DNA of 64,000 nt, from NCBI GenBank assembly GCA_963771005.1, contig CAVYRO010000009.1:33000-96999 (forward strand), given 5' to 3'. This DNA is from DASQZK01 sp963771005. GTDB taxonomy: Bacteria; Bacteroidota; Bacteroidia; Bacteroidales; GCA-2748055. The position numbers and the translations under genes were made by a program. The notes under the pieces were generated by a model. It had not been told where the DNA came from. It did not search any database and saw only the letters and a program-made list of their open reading frames with translations. Below, one piece after another: positions 45,838 to 53,585 of the stretch (the stretch's first letter is position 1; every line of letters begins with the position of its first letter).

Positions 45838-46412
45838 TATCGGGAATACTCCTTGCCGGCGGCAGAAGCCGGCGAATGGGAAAAAACAAAGTTTTCGCCG
45901 AATTCGGCGGTAAACCGCTGTACGCCTGGCCCCTCGACGTACTCAGGGAAACCTGCGATGAGATCATCATCAGCGCTCCCGGCGGAATTTTCCCCGATGA
46001 TTTTCCCTTCCTCTTGATCCCGGATGTTTACCCGGACAGCGGCCCGCTGGGTGGGATATACAGCTGTATGCGGGAGATGAAACATGAGAGGGCGGTTGTC
46101 CTCAGCTGCGATATCCCCTTCATCACTTCTTCCTATGTGGAGACCCTGCACTCCCTTATGCAGGATGCCCCGGCTATTGCAGGCCTCAATTCGGAACACC
46201 GGCCCGAACCTCTGGCTGCCATTTACCATGTCTCACTCCTTAACCTCGCAGAGGAGCTCATAAGGGAAAATAAGCTGAAAATGGATTATTTCCTGTCCCG
46301 TGCCGGCGCGATCCTGGTCGATGTAGCCCGGTTGGGATATGATACCGAAAGACTCTTTCATAATGTAAATACGCGGCATGACCTCGGAGAGGCAGACAGG
46401 TGGCTGAAATAA
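45834..46412 (+). CDS. mobA: Molybdenum cofactor guanylyltransferase
   Basis: Predicted to attach GMP to molybdopterin. N-terminal GILLAGGRSRRMGKNKVFAE binds GTP; YPDSGPLGGIYSCM, VLSCDIPFI (metal aspartate) and HRPEPLAAIYH follow, then NVNTRHDLGEAD at the C-terminus. 192 residues, normal length. It overlaps mlaF by four bases (ATGA), so it is cotranscribed with lipid transport genes, an arrangement that seems fortuitous. Confidence 0.9.
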   Translation: MISGILLAGGRSRRMGKNKVFAEFGGKPLYAWPLDVLRETCDEIIISAPGGIFPDDFPFLLIPDVYPDSGPLGGIYSCMREMKHERAVVLSCDIPFITSSYVETLHSLMQDAPAIAGLNSEHRPEPLAAIYHVSLLNLAEELIRENKLKMDYFLSRAGAILVDVARLGYDTERLFHNVNTRHDLGEADRWLK

Positions 46413-46413
46413 T

Positions 46414-46502
46414 TGTTGATTGGTTGATTGATTGATTGGTTGATTTATTGCATTACTGATTCATAGAAAAATCTACAAATCAACAAATCAACAAATCAAT
46501 AA
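46414..46502. repeat. Simple repeat TTGATTGATT / AAATCAACAAATC
   Basis: Between mobA and the convergent DUF4834 gene: TTGATTGGTTGATTGATTGA on the left and AAATCAACAAATCAACAAAT on the right. The two halves are roughly complementary and could pair into a large AT-rich hairpin serving as terminator for both genes. A related TTGTTGATTTG tract lies at 59100-59345. Confidence 0.75.
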
Positions 46503-46510
46503 ATTCTTCC

Positions 46511-46726
46511 TCAGTCGACTTCCTCGTAGTCGACATAATCCCCGATATCCTTTTTTAAGTGCTTCTTTTTGCCGGTGGCATTATTCTCCAGGGTTACTTC
46601 TCCCTCACGTGACCCGTTATCCTCATTGTAAAGATTTCCCGCGTTGCGCGATGCAGGGAACAGTATCTGGCCCAATATCCTTATTATAAGGAAGAGTAGA
46701 AAAAACAGTAAGACTAATCTGATCAT
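46511..46726 (-). CDS. DUF4834 family small membrane protein
   Basis: 71 residues: one N-terminal span (LVLLFFLLFLIIRILGQILF) then a charged tail with GKKKHLKKDIGDYVDYEEVD, the conserved end of DUF4834 proteins of Bacteroidota. Function unknown. Single gene. Confidence 0.82.
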   Translation of the reverse strand: MIRLVLLFFLLFLIIRILGQILFPASRNAGNLYNEDNGSREGEVTLENNATGKKKHLKKDIGDYVDYEEVD

Positions 46727-46819
46727 ACCTCTCTTATTAAAATCCGGACAAATGTACGGTTTTTTGAAAGGGAAATGAAATGTCAGAGACGTATTAACAT
46801 TTTTTCACAAGTTCAACCC

Positions 46820-48235
46820 TCAATCCACCAGGGGTTTGTCGAAGGCCTTTTTGTACTTACCCCCGATCATAATGTTGACGCCTACCTTCAGGTTTATGCT
46901 CTGCGCATCGAGGGGCCAGAAATAAACCGAGGGAGCGGTATCGGAGATGACATAAATATTAAGGGGTCCGGTTTTTAACGACAACCCGGCACCTACATTC
47001 CTGAATGTACCATCGAGCACCGAATAGCTGAAAGTGGCGCTGACAAGCCGGATGGGATAGAAATTAGCCGAAGCGGTGAATTGCTGGCGGATATCTCCCT
47101 TGTAAAAAGCCGTGCGCGACAGGATGCCGAAGCTTATCTTCGGATGGATATAAAAAGCAGCCCCGGCATAAAATTTGGCCGGGAGCCAGGTTCCATAAGA
47201 ATTTTCTGTGGCTGAAAAATTATTGAAGGTCTCATCGAGCGAATCGACGAAGGTTTGAATGTAATCATCATCGTTAACATCGACGGGTATTCCAAGGAAT
47301 TCATAATCGGAAGTGTTCGTGAGGTTGTGCACCCCGTCCTTCCATTTTATCCGGCCGAAATCCACGAGGCTGGCGGAAACTTTCAGCCAGTCGAGAGGCT
47401 TATATTCGGCACCCAGGTCCATGGCCAACCCGAAATTCCGTGAATTCATGATGTAAGAAGGGATATGTTGATCGATATCTTCCCGCACATCGGTATTGTC
47501 AAAGTCGATCATACCTTTCTCATCATAGGCAACATCCACAAAGGGTATGGCGGCATCCAGGATTATATTCGAATGGACGGGCCACTTCTCTTCACCCGAA
47601 GTGACTGTGAAATCAAACTTTCGCATATTCAGGTTGGCCTGTCCGAACAGGAGTTTGCCCCGCCAGCCCACCGTTAGCCTTTCCCCTATTTTCTGACTTA
47701 TCCCGAGGGAAAATTCACTGAAAAGGCTCATATCGATCCCCAGCCCGTTAAAATCATACGTCAGGGCCGAATCAGGACCAAAGATCGGAAAGCGTAGCAT
47801 ATCATCCGGAACAGAAGCGCTTACAAGTGCTCTTTCCTTTATGTCGAAGGTGAAGAATGTCTCCGTCGCAGTCCTGAAACCGAATGACAGTATGGAAGTC
47901 GAGAGATCGGCTTCTAAGGTGTTCCGGTCGCGGAGCAGATTAAGAAAAGCGTTCTTGTCTCCTAAGGGATGAAACGGAGTGATGAGGGAGTCGATCTCCC
48001 TGTTATAGGTCAGGATATCTCCCAATCCGAACGAACTGTTACCTGCATGGACATCCAAAGGGGAGACGCCGGGAATCCCGAAAAAGAAATCGCAGTCGGG
48101 CTGGATGGCAGGATTTACCTGGTAAACCTGTGGCACGCCCCGCATAAAATAGAGGGAGTTCACCTGTGCCGACAGTTCAGGAATGTAAAAAATTATAGCT
48201 GTGATCAGCAGAATATACCGGGTTGTTTTTCGCAT
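46820..48235 (-). CDS. DUF5723-like outer-membrane beta-barrel protein
   Basis: 471 residues with signal peptide (YILLITAIIFYIPELSAQ). The N-terminus SLYFMRGVPQVYQVNPAIQP and FFFGIPGVSPLDVHAGNSSF match DUF5723 family proteins. Alternating strands continue to the C-terminal SINLKVGVNIMIGGKYKKAF, in the manner of PorP/PorV-type barrels. Function unknown. It follows the large lipoprotein gene by about 20 bases on the same strand, so the two likely work together at the outer membrane. Confidence 0.82.
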   Translation of the reverse strand: MRKTTRYILLITAIIFYIPELSAQVNSLYFMRGVPQVYQVNPAIQPDCDFFFGIPGVSPLDVHAGNSSFGLGDILTYNREIDSLITPFHPLGDKNAFLNLLRDRNTLEADLSTSILSFGFRTATETFFTFDIKERALVSASVPDDMLRFPIFGPDSALTYDFNGLGIDMSLFSEFSLGISQKIGERLTVGWRGKLLFGQANLNMRKFDFTVTSGEEKWPVHSNIILDAAIPFVDVAYDEKGMIDFDNTDVREDIDQHIPSYIMNSRNFGLAMDLGAEYKPLDWLKVSASLVDFGRIKWKDGVHNLTNTSDYEFLGIPVDVNDDDYIQTFVDSLDETFNNFSATENSYGTWLPAKFYAGAAFYIHPKISFGILSRTAFYKGDIRQQFTASANFYPIRLVSATFSYSVLDGTFRNVGAGLSLKTGPLNIYVISDTAPSVYFWPLDAQSINLKVGVNIMIGGKYKKAFDKPLVD

Positions 48236-48254
48236 AATAAAATCTGTTTTCCTT

Positions 48255-49922
48255 TTACTTACTGAAGGAATCTCGGCTGTTGATCGTAACGTTCGCCTTC
48301 AGTTTCAGCTTAAAATCAATCGTATAGTAGGAATAGAACTTGACATATTTACCGGCCGAAGCATCCTTGGTATTCACGGAAGCCCTGACCATGAGATATT
48401 TCGTCGGTTTGATTGCTTCAACTCTCTCGTGGGTGAATTCAATGGCTTTCGCATTCTCCACCGACTGTAACACCTTATCGTTGCCGTCCAGAAGAGCTCC
48501 TGCCAGGAAGAGATCGTCATCATGAAAGAGTGAGTCGATGACCTGGTAATTCCCGTCTGCAAAATAAACCTGCAAGTTCACGCGGAGGGGGATCCCGTTT
48601 TTCGCATCGAGGGTAAGCCTCAGGTAATTGATTATATCGGCGTCCTCCCCGATCTCTTTTTCAAGATCGAAATCCAGGGTGTCCTCCAGCGAAAATCCTT
48701 CGGCGTTTATCCAGATTGGCAGCACTACCTCAAACCCTACCTTCAGATCGCTGGAATCGGTCACAAAGTTTACCGAGCCTTCACTCCCATCCGGATTGGT
48801 AATGGCCCTGACCGAATACGTAAAGCTTTTCGGTTGGGTTTCCATGGCATCTGCAATATTGCAGTTCTCCTTGCTGACGGCGATCTGGGTATTTACGGTA
48901 TCTCCTATGTGAAATATATCAGGTGCATTGATAGTAAAAGGATTTACGCCGTTAAATACGATATCGGTAGTGATATCATTTTCCGCGGAATAGGCAGAAA
49001 CATTGGAAAGTTCGATCTGCATCGGGATCCCGTAAGAATTGTCGACATCCAGGTTAAACCGCGGATCTGCGAAGAGCAGCTTTCCTCCCATCAGGGAATC
49101 TCCGAAGAGATCGATATCCACCTCCCCGCTTTGCACAAGCACATCATAATCACCGATATATCCAAATACACTGTTAAAGGAAATATTGCTAAGCGACAGG
49201 TTGATATCGCAGCTTTCACTCGTCAGCACGGGGTTCCCCGAATTAATAAGCTGAAGGTCAAAAACCAGGGGAAGGAAGGTTGTATCGGGATTGCTGTTAT
49301 CGAGATAGAGGCTTGACCCGTCGATGGGAACATCTGCGTTGTAACTGAAATTCCCTGACGGATCACTGATCTGCACCACCTTTCTGAAAGGTTTCCCGCC
49401 GATAAGGAGATGGTCGGAATGGATGGTCAGTATACCGGTCTGTTTAAAAGACGAAGTAACATTTATATTAAGGGTTGCGGTTTTGACATTGACGCTGTCG
49501 AGTCGTTCGTTGTGGGTGAAAACAAATTCCGCATTCTTAACTTTCGTGAAATTTACGGTGTCTCCCATGGCGCTGATCAGCCAGGCAGGGATATTTATAT
49601 CCGGACTGATGAAGATCTCGATAAAATCCTGGTCGGGTATATCTACAATTTCGGAAGCCGGGTATGACATCAGTTCCTTGTAATAAGTAAGGTACAGAAG
49701 GTCGTCATCGAAATGTTTGACATAGGAATTTGAATCCGCGTGATCGAGAATATCTTCGATGGAAAGGGTCCCGTATGCCAGGGGAGTTGCAATACCGGGA
49801 GTAAGCTCGATCTCCGTCGAGAACCGGTTAAGGTCGTAATGGTCAGGCATACATGAGAAAAGGAATACAAGGGCTGTTATGGCAACTGCCGTTGTACAGG
49901 TGCGCTTCGGTAAAAAGGTCAT
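48255..49922 (-). CDS. Large envelope lipoprotein of unknown function
   Basis: 555 residues. Signal CTTAVAITALVFLFSC with lipobox cysteine about residue 24, mature start MPDHYDLNRFSTEIELTPGI, then beta-rich sequence throughout (TATLNINVTSSFKQTGILTI, GDYDVLVQSGEVDIDLFGDS, YTIDFKLKLKANVTINSRD). I do not recognise a named domain. It is predicted to sit on the outer membrane. Cotranscribed with the DUF5723-like barrel downstream and, 18 bases away, the 911-residue membrane protein upstream. Confidence 0.72.
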   Translation of the reverse strand: MTFLPKRTCTTAVAITALVFLFSCMPDHYDLNRFSTEIELTPGIATPLAYGTLSIEDILDHADSNSYVKHFDDDLLYLTYYKELMSYPASEIVDIPDQDFIEIFISPDINIPAWLISAMGDTVNFTKVKNAEFVFTHNERLDSVNVKTATLNINVTSSFKQTGILTIHSDHLLIGGKPFRKVVQISDPSGNFSYNADVPIDGSSLYLDNSNPDTTFLPLVFDLQLINSGNPVLTSESCDINLSLSNISFNSVFGYIGDYDVLVQSGEVDIDLFGDSLMGGKLLFADPRFNLDVDNSYGIPMQIELSNVSAYSAENDITTDIVFNGVNPFTINAPDIFHIGDTVNTQIAVSKENCNIADAMETQPKSFTYSVRAITNPDGSEGSVNFVTDSSDLKVGFEVVLPIWINAEGFSLEDTLDFDLEKEIGEDADIINYLRLTLDAKNGIPLRVNLQVYFADGNYQVIDSLFHDDDLFLAGALLDGNDKVLQSVENAKAIEFTHERVEAIKPTKYLMVRASVNTKDASAGKYVKFYSYYTIDFKLKLKANVTINSRDSFSK

Positions 49923-49939
49923 TCCTGATTGATTTTTTT

Positions 49940-52675
49940 TTATTTTACGGAATAGTTGTACAAAAAGTTGTCATTATTCCCTACAATCAGGTTGAACCGG
50001 TCTTTGAGCCCCGGGAAGCCGCTTATGCTGAAAGGCGATGTGCCTGTGAGAGGAAATCCTTTGTATAAGGATCCGTCATTATTGACAAGGTAAATATGTC
50101 CCGCATCCGGAATAACGATCCCGATTTTCCGGTCTTTCGAAGAAAACTCGTAGACGGCAGGCGGAAAACCCACAGGTCCCGGGTATTCTTCCCTGAAAAG
50201 GAGCTTGCCATTATCGTCATAAACAAGGAGCTTATTCCCATCCGTAAAGATGAACTCTTCTTTTCCGTTCCCGTTAAGGTCTTCGGGTAAAAAAAAGTGC
50301 ATTCCGCTCACACCGGCTGAGAAAAGCTTCTCCGTTTTACCGTCATAGTGAAGTTCCCAGACCGTTCCCGAAGTATCGGAGACCAGGATCCGTGCCGGCT
50401 TTCCGCCGCCAGCTGCAACAGGATAAACGGGGTTCCCGGGAGAAGGAATAATGTTTTTGGACGGCTTGACCCTGGTCCTTCCGCGCCGGTCGAGGAGGTA
50501 GATCCCGACCTGATCGGCGGCGATAATGAAGTCCTTTTTGCCGATCCGCCGGTGTTGAACCGGCTGGGTAATGGGATAATCCGATCCTCCGAATTTCCAG
50601 CCGGAAATGATCTTCCCTTCACTGTCGTACATATAAATATCCTTTCCCCGGGTAGGTATGCAAATCCTCAGGGTACCATCATTTTCGTAGTCAAAGAGGG
50701 ACATGCCTGCAGAAGCCTGCTCCCGTAGCTTTACGGGATATTTGTCAACGGGATTTCCGTTTCGGTCGATGAGCCAGATCTTCTCTTTCGTATTGAAGAG
50801 ATATTGCAGCTTACCGTTATGAAAATAATCCACCTGGTAAACATCACCCAGGATGGCATCATCCGTCTTTTGCTTCCACAGGATGCTCCCTGAATTGCTG
50901 ATGAGATAGATGTTGTTTTCCAGGTCCTGTATGAAGATCTCTTTCTGCGCGTTTGTATGATTGACCACAATGGCAGGTTTGAAGTGCGTAACCGTGTCAA
51001 GTTTACTTTCCCAGACCGTATTCACAGCTTCTTTTATGTGGCTGCTGTAGTGGGTGAACAGCCGGAAATAGTTAAGATCATCTGTACTTGTGCTCTGGAA
51101 TGCAATCGCATCGATCTTTCGCCATACCTCCTTGTTCCTGTTCAATGCTTTTGCCTTTTCCGGATGCAGCATGGATGAAATCCCGCCAAGGTAGAGAGAT
51201 GGTTTGACATAAATAAACAGGTTGGAACGGCTTGAAATGTTATCCCTGAGGGCAGCGAAGCTTTCACTGTTTTCGAGTGTCTTTCCCAGGATGTTGAAAT
51301 ATATGAATGACCTGATGGCAGCGGGTGATGATCCGAAAATGATGTAATTTTCCTGGTAGGCATACCATGAATAGTCCCTCTCCTGGTAAAATTCACCAAA
51401 GAGAAGCCCGGGAAAACCTTCAAGAGGCGACTTGTGGAGAGTTATTTGGTGATGGTTATCGATATCTGCAACCGTGGAATATTCCCCTGTCTTTATTCCT
51501 TCCGCACCGGCTACTTTTGCGGTCCATTCATCCAGCAGACCTTCAGCCATTCCGCGGCCCTTGACCTTCAGGATGAAGTAACGATCATACTCGCCGGGCT
51601 CATTCATCAGGATTACACTTCCTGCCTCGCCATCCAGCAGGGGAATAATTCCGGCGACAGGGTCAAAAGAATATTTCGCGGAAATATTTTCCAGCTTTTT
51701 TTGTCTTGATCTGTCTGAGGCATACTTCGAAACGTTTTCCATGAGCCGGCCGGCATCCGTGAAACCGGTAATGTTAAAAAAAACGGCATTTGAGGGAACG
51801 ACACCTGCAAATCCGAAAGCCACCGGATTCTGCCCCTGCAGTATTCCGACGGACTGATGCAATGAATCACCTGCGGTGGTGAATCCGTTAAGGGTGAAGA
51901 AATCCGGCTTGATATCGAGGTCAAGCGCCGACCACCCCGCGAATTTAGAAACAACCCCGGTCGCCCCGTCTCTAAAGATCGTTTTTATGAAGGAACCCAA
52001 TTCGGGATAATGGACATATATATTCGCACTGACATTGGACCCTGCAGTTTTTTTCAGCCGGACGAAATCGGCATTTTCGAGGAAACCCTTCCCGGCGCTG
52101 AGTTCACCCGCTGCCGATTCCAGGAGTCCGTTTGACGGACTGATCACGAGGAGACCCTTATTTTCAAAGAATGAAAACCCGGGGACCAGGGTATCGCTGA
52201 CGAATTGAATATCATACAGGGTCACCATTCCGTGCCTGTGCTTGTCGATCCTGGAATCTCCGGGGATGAGTTTCAGTATCTGGCCGGTCGCATTGTGTTT
52301 TGGTGCAGTTATAATGAACAATGTGCTGTACCCCTCTTCCGTCCTGTTCAATGAGATGATCATATCTCCCGTCAGGAGTTCTCTGAAATCGGGATTTTTT
52401 CGTGCGAGGCTGTCGATCACCCCAAATTGCCGGTCGAGGCGGTTTATTTCTTTACAGACCCTGAATTCATTCCATATATTATTATGATTTCTGACCCTTG
52501 AAGCCAGTTGATGAAAGTCCCGGGTTTCGAGGAACATCACCGTCCCCGGAGGAACAGCCTTTCCGGGATCGTATCTTTTGAGCGATCCGGCCCTCAACCA
52601 TATGAGTCCGTAAATAATTCCACCGATGATGAGAGCCAGAAGCAAATAGGAAATAATGCGCCGTACCAATGTCAT
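49940..52675 (-). CDS. Large membrane-anchored protein with C-terminal beta-propeller-like repeats
   Basis: 911 residues from ATG 52675, chosen because AGGGGGTGAAACG precedes it; the longer frame adds 32 unlikely residues. One N-terminal span (IISYLLLALIIGGIIYGLIW). The first ~570 residues (PGTVMFLETRDFHQLASRV, IISLNRTEEGYSTLFIITA) resemble DUF3352-like periplasmic domains. The last ~330 hold repeats of the type KIWLIDRNGNPVDKYPVKL, DIYMYDSEGKIISGWKFG and YLLDRRGRTR, with LNGNGKEEFIFTDGNKLLVY, as in PQQ- or FG-GAP-like propellers. Exported; function unknown. First gene of the leftward envelope run ending with the DUF5723-like barrel. Confidence 0.78.
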   Translation of the reverse strand: MTLVRRIISYLLLALIIGGIIYGLIWLRAGSLKRYDPGKAVPPGTVMFLETRDFHQLASRVRNHNNIWNEFRVCKEINRLDRQFGVIDSLARKNPDFRELLTGDMIISLNRTEEGYSTLFIITAPKHNATGQILKLIPGDSRIDKHRHGMVTLYDIQFVSDTLVPGFSFFENKGLLVISPSNGLLESAAGELSAGKGFLENADFVRLKKTAGSNVSANIYVHYPELGSFIKTIFRDGATGVVSKFAGWSALDLDIKPDFFTLNGFTTAGDSLHQSVGILQGQNPVAFGFAGVVPSNAVFFNITGFTDAGRLMENVSKYASDRSRQKKLENISAKYSFDPVAGIIPLLDGEAGSVILMNEPGEYDRYFILKVKGRGMAEGLLDEWTAKVAGAEGIKTGEYSTVADIDNHHQITLHKSPLEGFPGLLFGEFYQERDYSWYAYQENYIIFGSSPAAIRSFIYFNILGKTLENSESFAALRDNISSRSNLFIYVKPSLYLGGISSMLHPEKAKALNRNKEVWRKIDAIAFQSTSTDDLNYFRLFTHYSSHIKEAVNTVWESKLDTVTHFKPAIVVNHTNAQKEIFIQDLENNIYLISNSGSILWKQKTDDAILGDVYQVDYFHNGKLQYLFNTKEKIWLIDRNGNPVDKYPVKLREQASAGMSLFDYENDGTLRICIPTRGKDIYMYDSEGKIISGWKFGGSDYPITQPVQHRRIGKKDFIIAADQVGIYLLDRRGRTRVKPSKNIIPSPGNPVYPVAAGGGKPARILVSDTSGTVWELHYDGKTEKLFSAGVSGMHFFLPEDLNGNGKEEFIFTDGNKLLVYDDNGKLLFREEYPGPVGFPPAVYEFSSKDRKIGIVIPDAGHIYLVNNDGSLYKGFPLTGTSPFSISGFPGLKDRFNLIVGNNDNFLYNYSVK

Positions 52676-52799
52676 CGTTTCACCCCCTGTTTTAAAATTA
52701 CCGGATTCACCGGCAAACGATCTGCCGTCCGGTTCTGTCTGTATCACAAATATCCGCATTTTCAAAAACAATGGCAGGTTTTTTTTTCAACACCCGCCG

Positions 52800-53530
52800 A
52801 GATCTTCCTTTCTGCGTAAATCCCCCAGATCAGTGGAAGCCATTCCCTTCTGCGTAAATCCCCGAGATCTGCCGGAGCCATTCCTTTCTGCATAAATCCC
52901 CGAGATCTGCCGGAGCCATTCCTTCCTACATAAATCCCCGAGATCTGCGGGAACCATTCCTCTCTGCGTGAATCCCCGAGATCTGCGGGAACCATTCCTC
53001 TCTGCGTGAATCCCCGAGATCTGCGGGAACCATTCCTCTCCGCGTGAATCCCCGAGATCTGCGGGAACCATTCCTCTCTGCGTGAATCCCCGAGATCTGC
53101 GGGAACCATTCTCTCTGCGTGAATCCCCGGATCTGCGGGAACCATTCCTCTCTGCGTGAATCCCCGAGATCTGCGGGAACCATTCCTTCTCTGCGTGAAT
53201 CCCCGTGATCTGCGGGAACCATTCCTCTCTGCGTGAATCCCCGTGATCTGCGGGAACCATTCCTCTCTGCGTGAATCCCCGAGATCTGCGGGAACCATTC
53301 CTTTCTGCGTGAATCCCCGATGATCTGCGGGAACCATTCCTCTTCTGCGTGAATCCCCGAGATCTGCGGGAACCATTCCTCTCTGCGTGAATCCCCATGA
53401 TCTGCGGGAACCATTCCTCTCTGCGTGAATCCCCGAGATCTGCGGGAACCATTCCTCTCTGCGTGAATCCCCATGATCTGCGGGAACCATTCCTCTCTGC
53501 GTGAATCCCCGAGATCTGCGGGAGAAATAG
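52800..53530. repeat. Tandem array of a 38-bp unit, about 19 copies
   Basis: The 910-base space between the large membrane protein and the Na/Pi cotransporter gene is filled by a unit reading CTCTGCGTGAATCCCCGAGA then TCTGCGGGAACCATTC. The four leftmost copies are diverged (TAAATCC, CGGAGCC); those to the right are almost identical, with small one-base indels (GTGATC, ATGATC, GATGATC). Because 38 is not a multiple of three and the unit has no stop on the minus strand, all three minus frames stay open and repeat every 38 residues; I do not regard these as genes. No spacers, so not CRISPR. Confidence 0.95.
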
Positions 53531-53585
53531 CATGGTAAGCCCGGATTTAAAATTTATGTATATTAGTACCAAATTCATCTGTGCG

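Noticed and set aside
52762..53578. Three long overlapping minus-strand open frames (about 180-260 residues) of repeated GFTQRGMVPADLGDSRREEW type
   Set aside because: They are the three frames of a 38-bp stop-free tandem repeat; no start region, ribosome site or non-repeat domain supports them as genes.
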